This document shows, in pieces, positions 15,962 to 23,847 of a stretch of 64,000 nt of DNA. The notes under the pieces are model-generated. The model did no database searches. It was not told the DNA's origin and worked only from the letters and a program-made list of their open reading frames with translations. Where the stretch lies: positions 1 to 64,000 of the forward strand of contig JAFLRY010000002.1 in the NCBI GenBank assembly GCA_022511205.1. Direction: 5' to 3'. The position numbers were made by a program, and so were the translations under genes. Position 1 is the first letter of the stretch, and each line of letters begins with the position of its first letter. The DNA is from Eubacterium sp. (GTDB taxonomy: Bacteria > Bacillota > Clostridia > Oscillospirales > Acutalibacteraceae).

Positions 15962-16044
15962 TTGACGCCCTCCTTTCTGTTTCAACTTGCAAGTTCAACT
16001 GCATTGTAACATATATAATTTCTAAAACATTTCCTATTTTATCA

Positions 16045-16075
16045 AAAAGCAGTCAAGCTGAACTTGACTGCTTTT
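16045..16075 (-). terminator. Terminator of trmL
   Basis: AAAAGCAGTCAAG (16045-16057) and CTTGACTGCTTTT (16063-16075) form a perfect 13-bp stem that overlaps the trmL stop codon; the minus strand continues as TTTTTG. Confidence 0.9.
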
Positions 16076-16574
16076 ACCATTCAAGATTATGTAATTTGCC
16101 CTTGAGAGAGAGCTGGGGATAGTCCCATTGTCTGAGGGTTTCGTATACGGCGACGGCAACGCTGTTGCTGAGGTTGAGGCTTCTAATGATCCCCCTCATC
16201 GGAATACGAACGCACCTGTCGTGATTTGCTTTAAGCAGTTCCTCGGGAAGTCCTTTCGTCTCCTTGCCGAAAACGAGGAAGGCGCCGTTGGGATAGCTCA
16301 CGTCCGTGTGGGTCTGCTCCGCTTTCGTGGTGTAGTAAAAAAACTCAGCGCCCTCATTCTTCCTGAAAAATTCCTCCGTGCTGTCGTAATAGGTAATATC
16401 CAGCTTGTCCCAATAATCAAGCCCCGCGCGGCGCACCCTCTTTTCGTCTATCTGGAAGCCCATTGGTCCTACGAGATGAAGCCTTGCGCCCGTGGCGGCG
16501 CAGGTGCGGGCAATGTTACCCGTGTTTTGCGGTATTTCCGGCTCAATGAGCGCCACATTAAGCGAGTATTCCAT
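16074..16574 (-). CDS. trmL: tRNA (cytidine(34)-2'-O)-methyltransferase TrmL
   Basis: TrmL is a SPOUT-fold enzyme that methylates the wobble-base ribose of tRNA-Leu using S-adenosylmethionine. At 166 residues it has family length. Visible motifs are ALIEPEIPQNTGNIARTC at the start, LHLVGPMGF, FLVFGKETKGLP and IPMRGIIRSLNLSNSVAV, which forms the knotted cofactor site. It overlaps the end of nagA by 17 bp, which implies coupled translation in a dusB-nagA-trmL operon. Confidence 0.95.
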   Translation of the reverse strand: MEYSLNVALIEPEIPQNTGNIARTCAATGARLHLVGPMGFQIDEKRVRRAGLDYWDKLDITYYDSTEEFFRKNEGAEFFYYTTKAEQTHTDVSYPNGAFLVFGKETKGLPEELLKANHDRCVRIPMRGIIRSLNLSNSVAVAVYETLRQWDYPQLSLKGKLHNLEW

Positions 16575-17682
16575 TTATATATACTTCCTTTATATTCATC
16601 TCATCGTCAACGAAAATCATATCCGCCGCCTTGCCCGTGGCGATAGAGCCTATCTCCTTATCCATTTTGATCGCCCTTGCGGGGTTTATTGTGCAGGCCT
16701 TCAGCGCCTTTTTGAAATCAATGCGGAATGAGAGCAGATTTTTGAATTCCTCAAAAACATTCGTAATGGAAGCGGCGATAGTACCGTCCTCCAAAACGGC
16801 GTATTTGCCGTTTTCCTCAACGAAAACACGCTGTCCGCCAAGCTCATATTCGCCCGCGCCGAGTCCCGCCGCCCGCATGGAATCGGAAATAACGCAGGCT
16901 CTGTCCTCGCCGAGAATTTTAAACGTGCTTCTCAGTGCCGCAGGGCAAACGTGTCCGCCGTCGCAAATCAGCTCACAGGTAACGTTTTCATTATCGATCA
17001 ACGTTCCTGACGCTCCCGCCTCACGTTGGGAGACCGCCGTCATTGCGTTATAAAGATGCGTAGCATGGCACGCGCCCATATCAATAGCCCTTTGGGTTTC
17101 ATCGGCGTTGGCGTTTGTATGGCCGATGGAAACGGTGCATTTTTCGCTGACGTGCTTTATGAATTCGTCGCTGTCAAAGGCTTCGGGAGCGATCGTTATC
17201 AGCTTGATATTCTCGCCGCTTTCAGCAAAAAGCTGCTCAAATTCCTCTATGCTGCCCGCCCGAACGAAGTCGCCGTTTTGGGCGCCTTTCTTTTTGTAGG
17301 AAATATAGGGGCCCTCAAGATTTATACCAATCAGCTTCGCGCCGGCTTCCTTACCCTGATATTCCCTGCCGCATTTCACGATAGCGGTGAGCGCGGCGTT
17401 ATTAAGGGTCATGGAAGTTGCGCAAAAGGAGGTCACGCCGTTTTTCGCAAGATAGGCGCTGATCTTATCAAGGCTTTCAGCCGTAGCGTCGCTGAAATCG
17501 CCTCCGTTGGCGCCGTGAATATGGATATCAATGAAGCCCGGCAGGGCAATCAAGCCGCTCATATCCTTGCCGTCCTCGTTAATAATTCCTATCTCGGTGA
17601 TCCTGCCGTTTTCAATTCTGAGGTCGGCGATCTCCTTTTCAAATATTTCATTGTAAAAGCAAACGTTTTTTAAGATCATCAC
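16558..17682 (-). CDS. nagA: N-acetylglucosamine-6-phosphate deacetylase
   Basis: NagA removes acetate from GlcNAc-6-phosphate, feeding amino sugars to glycolysis or cell wall recycling. The 374-residue amidohydrolase-fold protein shows the metal motif GFIDIHIHG near residue 48, NLEGPY, SIGHTNA, CHATHLYNAM and the catalytic Asp in CVISDSM. It overlaps dusB by 4 bp (ATGA). NagB, the usual next step, is not in the window. Confidence 0.95.
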   Translation of the reverse strand: MMILKNVCFYNEIFEKEIADLRIENGRITEIGIINEDGKDMSGLIALPGFIDIHIHGANGGDFSDATAESLDKISAYLAKNGVTSFCATSMTLNNAALTAIVKCGREYQGKEAGAKLIGINLEGPYISYKKKGAQNGDFVRAGSIEEFEQLFAESGENIKLITIAPEAFDSDEFIKHVSEKCTVSIGHTNANADETQRAIDMGACHATHLYNAMTAVSQREAGASGTLIDNENVTCELICDGGHVCPAALRSTFKILGEDRACVISDSMRAAGLGAGEYELGGQRVFVEENGKYAVLEDGTIAASITNVFEEFKNLLSFRIDFKKALKACTINPARAIKMDKEIGSIATGKAADMIFVDDEMNIKEVYINGILA

Positions 17683-18644
17683 GCATTTTCCTTTAATATT
17701 CTGAAAGTGATTTCCTGTAACTGTTCGAAGCTTTCAAGGCTTCCCATTTCAGCCCTGAATTTCGCCCCGCCGCGGAGCCCCTTTGTGTAGTAAGCGGCGT
17801 GGTGGCGAGCCTCCCGCATAGCGGTGTATTCGCCCTTGTATTCGATCATTTTTTCAACGTGTTTCAGCATAACGCTTAACTTCTCCGTAAGCGACGGCGG
17901 CGGGATAACTATGCAATCGCTGAGATAGGCGTTGATCTGCTGAAATACCCAAGGGTTGCCCATTGCCCCCCTGCCAACCATTATAGCATCACAATTCGTT
18001 TTTTCAAGCATTATCGCGGCGCTTTGGGCGTCCACTATATCGCCGTTGCCGATCACGGGGATATCCACCGCCTCTTTCACCTTGCGGATAATTTCAAGAT
18101 CGGCCTTGCCCGAATACATTTCCTTTCGCGTTCTGCCGTGGATCGTGATTGCCGCTGCGCCGTTTTTTTCAAGTATCTGAGCCATTTCCACGGCGTTTAC
18201 GCAATCATCGTCCCAGCCCTTTCGTATCTTGGCGGTAACGGGAATGCTGACCACTTTAGAAACCGCCTTAACGATCTCCCCCGCCAGTGCGGGATTTTTC
18301 ATCAGGCTGGCTCCCCCGCCGTTCATCGCTACCTTCGGCGCCGGACAGCCCATATTTATATCTATAATGCTCGGTTTAAATTCAAGGCATTTCACCGCCG
18401 CCTGAGCCATTATTTCGGGATCATCGCCGAAAATCTGCGCTCCCGCGGTTTTTTCATCTGCCCCAAGTGACAAAAGTTCAGCGCTTTTCCTGTCTCCCAT
18501 TGTGAGCCCTTTTGCGCTGACCATTTCGGTTACGGTATACGCCGCGCCGAAGCGCGCGCAAAGCTCGCGGAAAGCCTTATCCGCCACGCCCGCCATGGGG
18601 GCGAGAAACGCTATGCTGTCAAATTCTATATCCTTAATTTTCAT
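17679..18644 (-). CDS. dusB: tRNA-dihydrouridine synthase, DusB type
   Basis: This FMN enzyme reduces uridines in the tRNA D-loop. The 321-residue protein has the TIM-barrel start FLAPMAGVADKAFR, the catalytic cysteine in DINMGCPAPKV near residue 101, and the helical C-terminal region with RHHAAYYTKGL typical of Dus proteins. It heads a tightly packed group with nagA and trmL and lies after the rpsR terminator. No clean promoter could be fixed in the roughly 45 bp before its start. Confidence 0.93.
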   Translation of the reverse strand: MKIKDIEFDSIAFLAPMAGVADKAFRELCARFGAAYTVTEMVSAKGLTMGDRKSAELLSLGADEKTAGAQIFGDDPEIMAQAAVKCLEFKPSIIDINMGCPAPKVAMNGGGASLMKNPALAGEIVKAVSKVVSIPVTAKIRKGWDDDCVNAVEMAQILEKNGAAAITIHGRTRKEMYSGKADLEIIRKVKEAVDIPVIGNGDIVDAQSAAIMLEKTNCDAIMVGRGAMGNPWVFQQINAYLSDCIVIPPPSLTEKLSVMLKHVEKMIEYKGEYTAMREARHHAAYYTKGLRGGAKFRAEMGSLESFEQLQEITFRILKENA

Positions 18645-18683
18645 TTTCCTACCTCACAAGAGGATTGTATCATAAATATAAGC

Positions 18684-18713
18684 AAGAAAAAAGAACCTTT
18701 TTCAAGGTTCTTT
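18684..18713 (-). terminator. Terminator of the rpsF-ssb-rpsR operon
   Basis: AAAGAACCTT pairs with AAGGTTCTTT, and on the minus strand TTTTTTCTT follows. Confidence 0.9.
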
Positions 18714-18740
18714 AAAGAATCTACTAATCGTTTGCACAAA

Positions 18741-18980
18741 TTAGTCTGCGCTGTAGGGGAGAAGAGCGATCTGACGGGCGCGCTTGATAGCGGTCGTAAG
18801 CTCTCTCTGGTGCTTTGCACAAGTTCCCGTTACACGGCGGGGAAGGATCTTTGCTCTTTCAGAAGTGTATCTGTTGAGCTTAGCAACATCCTTATAATCA
18901 ATGCATTCGCACTTATCTACGCAAAACTGGCAAACCTTTTTGCGGCTCTTCTTAACAACGCCGCCCTTGTTATATGCCAT
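18741..18980 (-). CDS. rpsR: 30S ribosomal protein S18
   Basis: S18 sits on the platform of the small subunit bound to S6. The 79-residue protein has the core [11 protein letters not shown]...[10 protein letters not shown], and an N-terminal CQFC and following cysteine that mark the zinc-binding variant. It is the last gene of rpsF-ssb-rpsR, 18 bp after ssb, and has a GGAGG site. Confidence 0.98.
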   Translation of the reverse strand: MAYNKGGVVKKSRKKVCQFCVDKCECIDYKDVAKLNRYTSERAKILPRRVTGTCAKHQRELTTAIKRARQIALLPYSAD

Positions 18981-18998
18981 TATAAGTTTCCTCCTTCA

Positions 18999-19433
18999 TT
19001 AGAATGGTAAGTCGTCATCATCATCGATGATCTCTTCAAAATCGCTGTTGTCTGCCGAAGCATAGCTGGGGGCAGGCTGATTATAAACAGGATTTGAAGC
19101 TGTGTTGCTCTCTGCCTTTGAACCGCAGAAAGAAACGTTGTTCGCAACGACCTGAACCGTTTTTCTCTTATTTCCGTCTCTGTCGGTATAATTATCCGTT
19201 TGGATCGAACCCTCAACGGCAATCATAGAACCCTTGCGGAAATAGCGAGAAACGAATTCAGCAGTCTGGCGCCAAGCGGTAACGTCTATAAAATCGGCCT
19301 TTCTTTCTTCGCCTGCTCTTTGAAAGTTTCTGTCGCAAGCTACCTGAAACTGAATAACCGAAACACCGTTAGGCGTCGTTCTGAGCTCCGGATCATAGGT
19401 TAATCTACCCATGAGTACAACCGTGTTAATCAT
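18999..19433 (-). CDS. ssb: Single-stranded DNA-binding protein
   Basis: The 144-residue OB-fold protein starts MINTVVLMGRLTYDPELR and ends with the acidic tip DDDDDLPF, which recruits replication and repair partners. The middle (about 105-130) is a low-complexity linker. It lies between rpsF and rpsR, the classic Firmicutes order. Confidence 0.98.
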   Translation of the reverse strand: MINTVVLMGRLTYDPELRTTPNGVSVIQFQVACDRNFQRAGEERKADFIDVTAWRQTAEFVSRYFRKGSMIAVEGSIQTDNYTDRDGNKRKTVQVVANNVSFCGSKAESNTASNPVYNQPAPSYASADNSDFEEIIDDDDDLPF

Positions 19434-19447
19434 ACATAGCCCTCCTA

Positions 19448-19738
19448 TTACTCGCCTTTAGCGACGATGAGTGAACGGAGAACGCCGTCCGTAATGTTGA
19501 TAACACGATCAAGCTCTGCCGGGAAGTTTTCGTCCGACTCGAACTGAGCAACAACGTAATAACCCTCTGTTTCAAAGTTGATAGGATACGCAAGTCTGCG
19601 CTTGCCCCATTCGTCAACTTCGCCAAGAGTGCCATTCGCCTTGATCAGGTCAGTGAACTTAACCTTAAGAGCCTCAACTGCTTCCTCGCCTTTTGAGAGT
19701 GAGAAAACCAATACGATTTCGTACTTCTTTAATGCCAT
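19448..19738 (-). CDS. rpsF: 30S ribosomal protein S6
   Basis: The 96-residue S6 protein begins MALKKYEIVLVF. The ORF track starts 17 codons upstream at 19789, but GGAGGTG lies just before the ATG at 19738 and the extra residues are not S6-like. It heads rpsF-ssb-rpsR behind a consensus promoter and a structured leader. Confidence 0.97.
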   Translation of the reverse strand: MALKKYEIVLVFSLSKGEEAVEALKVKFTDLIKANGTLGEVDEWGKRRLAYPINFETEGYYVVAQFESDENFPAELDRVINITDGVLRSLIVAKGE

Positions 19739-19820
19739 TCCTGTGCACCTCCTTCTGGACTTTTGGCCCGAAATCCCTGTTTCGGGCAAGGATAGCTATC
19801 TTTATATTTATAAGGATAGC
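19739..19820 (-). promoter_or_regulatory. Structured 5' leader of rpsF, possible S6:S18 autoregulatory leader
   Basis: Between the predicted start of transcription and the ribosome site are two hairpins: GCTATC/GATAGC (19795-19820) and GCCCGAAA/TTTCGGGC (19766-19787). Many Firmicutes rpsF mRNAs carry a leader bound by S6:S18. I cannot confirm the CCG-bearing consensus by eye. Confidence 0.45.
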
Positions 19821-19826
19821 CTATGT

Positions 19827-19855
19827 ATTATAGCAGACAAAAATTACCGTGTCAA
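19827..19855 (-). promoter_or_regulatory. Sigma-A promoter of rpsF-ssb-rpsR
   Basis: A perfect TTGACA (19850-19855) and TATAAT (19827-19832) are 17 bp apart on the minus strand. The -35 box is part of the stem of the upstream terminator. Confidence 0.92.
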
Positions 19856-19872
19856 GCCTTAACTTGACACGG
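19847..19872 (-). terminator. Terminator of the LRR/zinc-ribbon gene, overlapping the rpsF -35 box
   Basis: CCGTGTCAAG (19847-19856) and CTTGACACGG (19863-19872) form a 10-bp stem; the minus strand continues TAATTTTTG. Confidence 0.75.
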
Positions 19873-19916
19873 TATAGCTTTATTTAATATGCTATTTCAT
19901 TCTACAAGTTATTTCC

Positions 19917-21206
19917 CTAATTTTCAATTAATTTAAACGCCAGACCTTTTCTAGAGGCAAAACTTGCTGCCTCGGAACCTTTTTCCCCATAAATTGTAGG
20001 TTGTGAGTACACATATGATCCAAGCATATAGTTGTCGATTCCTGTTACATTTGAAGGAATCACTATGTCTGTTATCATTATTGAATCTTTAAACACGTTT
20101 TCCGGTATTGAGGAAATTCCTTTCCCAAATGTAACCTTTTTCAAATTATTGCAATTAGAAAGCACGTATGTTCCTATTTTAATTGTGCTATCTGGGAAAT
20201 TAAATTCTGATAAGTTATCCATATATGAAAATGCTCCGGTAGCAATTTCTTCTACAGTATTTGGTATGCTGATTTTTTCAAATGCTGTATGTGAAAACGC
20301 TGATGACCCTATGTAAGTTATTTTATCATTAAACTCAATTTTATTCATCGATTCCGCACTTTGAAACATTGCCTCCGGTATTTCTGTCATTCCTTTTCCC
20401 AGTATTACAGATTTAAGCATTTTGCAGCACATAAACACTCCGCTTCCTAATTCTGTTACTGAATCAGGAATAGTAACTGACGTTATAGGTGCATATGCAA
20501 AAGCCCAAGTTCCAATACTTTTCAACTTGTTGTTTAAGGTAATTGATGATAAATTTTCACATCTGTAAAACGCTTGTCTACCGATTTGACACAAATTTTT
20601 CGGCAACACTAATGATGAAATTGAATAACCAGGCGTTGTAAATCCTTCTCCCGGTCCTCCAAATGCTTTCTCTTTAATTGACAGTACCGGTAAATTGTCA
20701 AATTCTTCTGGTATAATCAATTCTCCTGTTAAATCTTTTTTTACACTTCCTGTCACTTCAACATAGGTTTTATAAACGTCATATGTCAAGATATCATCTT
20801 GGGAAGGATACTGCAATGTTTCTCGACCTATAGGATTAAAATCGGCATCATAGTAATAATTATCAGAATCGCCCACATCATAAAAATCATCATCTAAGTC
20901 ATCTGCACCATAGAAATCATCATCTAAATTATCTGCATCATAGAAATCGTCATCTAAATTATCTGCGTCATAGAAATCGTCAGGATCATAGTAATTATCA
21001 CTACTAGTATGTAAACCATTATTACTTCCGTAATTAGCAACAGCTATTACTGTTCCGATTAAAACAACAAATACTACCGCAAACGATATAATAACTTTCT
21101 TTCTTGCGTTCTTATTTGTTGAATTAATCAACGAAACGGGTGCGCCACATTTAGCGCAAAACTTTTCATTTCCTTTTATTTCGCTTCCACAATTTCTACA
21201 AGTCAT
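19917..21206 (-). CDS. Zinc-ribbon membrane protein with BspA-type leucine-rich repeats
   Basis: The 429-residue protein starts with a zinc ribbon (CRNCGSEIKGNEKFCAKCG), then a membrane helix (about 38-58), an acidic tyrosine-rich linker made of DADNLDDDFY repeats, and from about 150 on leucine-rich repeats of the BspA/LRR_5 kind (FYRCENLSSITL, VTIPDSVTELG). BspA-like repeats usually act outside the cell in binding proteins or host surfaces; the ribbon would be in the cytoplasm. It is the last gene of a four-gene minus-strand run and has a terminator. Confidence 0.8.
   Translation of the reverse strand: MTCRNCGSEIKGNEKFCAKCGAPVSLINSTNKNARKKVIISFAVVFVVLIGTVIAVANYGSNNGLHTSSDNYYDPDDFYDADNLDDDFYDADNLDDDFYGADDLDDDFYDVGDSDNYYYDADFNPIGRETLQYPSQDDILTYDVYKTYVEVTGSVKKDLTGELIIPEEFDNLPVLSIKEKAFGGPGEGFTTPGYSISSLVLPKNLCQIGRQAFYRCENLSSITLNNKLKSIGTWAFAYAPITSVTIPDSVTELGSGVFMCCKMLKSVILGKGMTEIPEAMFQSAESMNKIEFNDKITYIGSSAFSHTAFEKISIPNTVEEIATGAFSYMDNLSEFNFPDSTIKIGTYVLSNCNNLKKVTFGKGISSIPENVFKDSIMITDIVIPSNVTGIDNYMLGSYVYSQPTIYGEKGSEAASFASRKGLAFKLIEN
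20881..20985. repeat. 30-bp in-frame tandem repeat, about 3.5 copies
   Basis: Units such as tagaaatcatcatctaaattatctgcatca repeat at 20881, 20911, 20941 and partly 20971 with few changes. They encode the DADNLDDDFY linker of the LRR protein. Copy number is likely to vary by slippage. Confidence 0.85.
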
Positions 21207-21221
21207 ATTTTAATATGCTCC

Positions 21222-22058
21222 TTACCACTCATTTCTTATATCTATTACATCTCCATCATACCAATAATCGGTTCCGTCTGATGCGCCTAAATACATTTTG
21301 TCATCTATCCAAATAGTATTTATGTCGATATAGTTCATATCTTCAAATGTAACAGGAATGAATTTACCATTTATATATCTAAAGAACGAATCAAATTCTC
21401 TTTCGTATGCTTCGCAATGAAAATTATACACCTTGTTTTCTTTGAATCCATTCCAATAATCATTTGTCTCAATATCTATTGTTATTTTTCCTGTGTCAAC
21501 ACTTTTGTTTACAACTCCTCTTGCATAAGAGAAGGTCAGATGTGCATTGCCCACATCATATCCCTGTTTTAAATAAAAATATCCATGATTTGAATCCCAT
21601 AAAACCTGAGCTTCATAAACGGAGAATGAGCCTAATAATTCACTTTTGGATATCGAGTTAAATTCATCAAGATTGTTTGGAGAAAATGTTATATTCTCTA
21701 AATACTTCTGATTTTCGCTCAACTCCGCACCGGAAAGCAAATACAATCCTTCATAAGTAAAATTCCGATTAAAACTATCTATCCCCGCTCGATATTTTTC
21801 TGCTTGAATATAATTATAGGTCGTAATAATCAAAACTATAAGCAAGGGAATGCATATTATCGGAATCAATATCTTTATGATTCTTTTGCCTGATTTAGTA
21901 TTTTTATTATTTATTTCAAAATTCTCTTTATGTGAATCATTAATGTCAATTTGATTTGTTTCATTCACTATAACAGTATGGTTTTCAAGCTTTGCCCCGC
22001 AATTCGTGCAAAACTTGGCACCGTCTTTAAGTTCGCTTCCGCAATTTTTACAAAACAT
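21222..22058 (-). CDS. Zinc-ribbon membrane protein of unknown function
   Basis: The 278-residue protein has an N-terminal ribbon CKNCGSELKDGAKFCTNCG, a linker, one membrane helix (about 63-84, IIKILIPIICIPLLIVLIITT) and an outer region of about 190 residues rich in Tyr, Asn and Asp with no recognised domain. It lies 15 bp upstream of the LRR gene in the same run, with GGAG before the ATG. Confidence 0.75.
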   Translation of the reverse strand: MFCKNCGSELKDGAKFCTNCGAKLENHTVIVNETNQIDINDSHKENFEINNKNTKSGKRIIKILIPIICIPLLIVLIITTYNYIQAEKYRAGIDSFNRNFTYEGLYLLSGAELSENQKYLENITFSPNNLDEFNSISKSELLGSFSVYEAQVLWDSNHGYFYLKQGYDVGNAHLTFSYARGVVNKSVDTGKITIDIETNDYWNGFKENKVYNFHCEAYEREFDSFFRYINGKFIPVTFEDMNYIDINTIWIDDKMYLGASDGTDYWYDGDVIDIRNEW

Positions 22059-22070
22059 ATCTTTTCTCCT

Positions 22071-22781
22071 TTAAATAAATAATTCTTTCAGATACTCATT
22101 TGGACACATATTCTCCAACAGAGTTATCAGTTCAACTTCATTAATTATATTTCCGTCTCTATCTGTCCATAGGCTATTTTCGCGTTCACTATCCCAACCA
22201 TAATACGATGCAATGGCGTTATCATTTTCATCGTAATAGTATTCATGTAGTCCGCATTCAAGTATACTGAAAATATCGGTTTTAAAAACTACTTCTCCAT
22301 TTTCATCATACATTATTTGCCAACCGTCAACATATCCGGAATAGGCATTTTCATATCTAACCTTATAAGAGCCTAATATATTTGCATTTCCATTAACTAC
22401 TTCTCTATATGGTGCGTCATAAATAAAGGCAATTGCTTGAGCCGGACCAGTTGAAAAATCATAGTTTTTATCAATGTAGTCAATTGTTTCATAATCATCT
22501 GAGCAAAACATAATTACAGTAATACCTGAAGCCCCTAAATCCTCATAGTAATCCATATCTATAACATCTTTAACCTCAAAATCCAAAGAAGAATTAATGG
22601 GATAGGTTCCTCCATTGAAAGTCAAAACATTTTTACTTGCGTGCACATTTGATTCCTTTTGATTTGGTACTGTACTTTCTAAATTCCTCGCTCTACAAGC
22701 TGAAAATGCAGTAGCGATCACTATGCATACTAGCGCTAATAGCGCTATTTTTTTCAATTTACCAGTTATAGTAGAAATCAT
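22071..22781 (-). CDS. Putative lipoprotein of the zinc-ribbon islet
   Basis: The ORF track starts at 22868 inside the previous gene, but the ATG at 22781 has GGAG before it and opens a signal peptide (KIALLALVCIVIATAFSAC) with lipobox FSAC. That gives about 236 residues. The mature part is acidic and tyrosine-rich (DVIDMDYYEDLGASGITVI), like the outer regions of its neighbours, but it has no zinc ribbon. It overlaps the end of the upstream gene by 23 bp. Function is unknown. Confidence 0.75.
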   Translation of the reverse strand: MISTITGKLKKIALLALVCIVIATAFSACRARNLESTVPNQKESNVHASKNVLTFNGGTYPINSSLDFEVKDVIDMDYYEDLGASGITVIMFCSDDYETIDYIDKNYDFSTGPAQAIAFIYDAPYREVVNGNANILGSYKVRYENAYSGYVDGWQIMYDENGEVVFKTDIFSILECGLHEYYYDENDNAIASYYGWDSERENSLWTDRDGNIINEVELITLLENMCPNEYLKELFI

Positions 22782-23439
22782 TATAACACTCCTTACACAC
22801 CTTTTCTGTTTCTCCCCAAAAGCTAATTGTATAATTTTTGCCAATATAAGTCTTGCCGCATTCTTCACAGTTGTGAATATTTGTTACAACAAGTAAAACA
22901 ACTATTAATGCGGCAATTACAGCAGCAATCACACCTGTTTTTTTCTTTTTTGCAGGATCCATTGATTTAACATTTTGGGAAGCGCCTTTTGCCATATCAA
23001 CGGCGCTGTTGAAGCCTTCTTTTGCTTTATCTTTAAGAATATTTAGCGACTGACTGTTTTCAATATCCTGTTTGACTGATTTCACAAATTCATTTTCTCT
23101 AACCTTGTCAGCCGCATTTTTCACAAAACTTTGAACTGTCGCTTCTTGTTTAACAGTATCGCCATTAATTTTTGCTCCGCAAATATGGCAGAAGGAAGCA
23201 TTTTTATCTTCAATAACTGCATTACAATTCGGGCAAAGAATATCTTTTTCTTCCGCAAGACTCGCTCCGCAGAAAGAACAAAAAGAAGCACTTGAATTAT
23301 CAATAACTGAATTGCAATTGGGGCATACTGTATTTGTTTCTTCAACTGTTTCGATAATTTTCTCAATTGTTCCGCCGCATTGCGGACAGAAATTCATTTC
23401 TTCATCATAGGTTTGACCACAGTTGTTACATTTTTTCAT
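22759..23439 (-). CDS. Membrane protein with multiple zinc ribbons
   Basis: The 226-residue protein carries three N-terminal zinc ribbons (CNNCGQTYDEEMNFCPQCGG; CPNCNSVI...CSFCGAS; CPNCNAVI...CHICGAK), a central helical region, a membrane helix (about 169-187, TGVIAAVIAALIVVLLVV) and a C-terminal fourth metal site (CEECGKTY...CKECYND). It is the first gene of the islet, behind a promoter flanked by two putative operator boxes, with GGAGGAG before the ATG. Function is unknown; ribbons of this type often bind proteins or nucleic acids. Confidence 0.78.
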   Translation of the reverse strand: MKKCNNCGQTYDEEMNFCPQCGGTIEKIIETVEETNTVCPNCNSVIDNSSASFCSFCGASLAEEKDILCPNCNAVIEDKNASFCHICGAKINGDTVKQEATVQSFVKNAADKVRENEFVKSVKQDIENSQSLNILKDKAKEGFNSAVDMAKGASQNVKSMDPAKKKKTGVIAAVIAALIVVLLVVTNIHNCEECGKTYIGKNYTISFWGETEKVCKECYNDFYYNW

Positions 23440-23464
23440 TATTACTCCTCCATCAAAGCAGATT

Positions 23465-23520
23465 ACATTAATGTGAGGTAATTATACATCTGTTTTATGT
23501 TAAAGTCAATACGTTAATGT
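23465..23520 (-). promoter_or_regulatory. Promoter of the zinc-ribbon islet flanked by two operator-like boxes
   Basis: On the minus strand TTGACT (23504-23509) and TATAAT (23481-23486) are 17 bp apart. A perfect palindrome ACATTAATGT (23465-23474) lies near the start of transcription, and the near copy ACGTTAATGT (23511-23520) lies just before the -35 box. The divergent XRE regulator gene starts at 23541 and is the obvious candidate to bind them. Confidence 0.7.
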
Positions 23521-23540
23521 AGCGTATTTTGGGTGATAAT

Positions 23541-23798
23541 ATGAAGCAAATCATATTTAACAACAATAAAAATATTATTTCAGATAAAATTAAAGAGTAC
23601 CGAATTAAACGGAAAATTTCTCAGGGTGACCTTGCAGCAAGAATGCAGGTTTTAGGTGTTAATATCAATCAGCAGGCGATCAGCAGAATCGAGAAAAATC
23701 TGCGGCAGGTTACGGATTATGAGCTTGCCTGCTTCTGCAAATGCCTTGGTGTTACGCCCAATGAATTGCTTAGCAATTTTGAAAAATATTTTGAATAA
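23541..23798 (+). CDS. XRE-family helix-turn-helix regulator
   Basis: The protein of about 85 residues is a single lambda-repressor-like domain: IKEYRIKRKISQGDLAARMQ, with the recognition helix near INQQAISRIEKN. It has no effector domain. The ATG at 23541 is preferred over the track's TTG at 23529. It is divergent from the zinc-ribbon islet, shares about 100 bp with it, and probably controls it and itself. Confidence 0.85.
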   Translation: MKQIIFNNNKNIISDKIKEYRIKRKISQGDLAARMQVLGVNINQQAISRIEKNLRQVTDYELACFCKCLGVTPNELLSNFEKYFE

Positions 23799-23799
23799 T

Positions 23800-23829
23800 A
23801 AAACGCCGTGCAAAATTGCACGGCGTTTT
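23800..23829. terminator. Bidirectional terminator between converging genes
   Basis: AAAACGCCGTGCA and TGCACGGCGTTTT form a 13-bp stem, followed by T on the plus strand and by T on the minus strand (TTTTATTATTC). Confidence 0.9.
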
Positions 23830-23847
23830 TTATGAATTATTCTAAAA

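Noticed and set aside
20881-20985. Regular 30-bp repeats resembling a CRISPR array
   Set aside because: Units are contiguous without spacers and encode an in-frame peptide linker.
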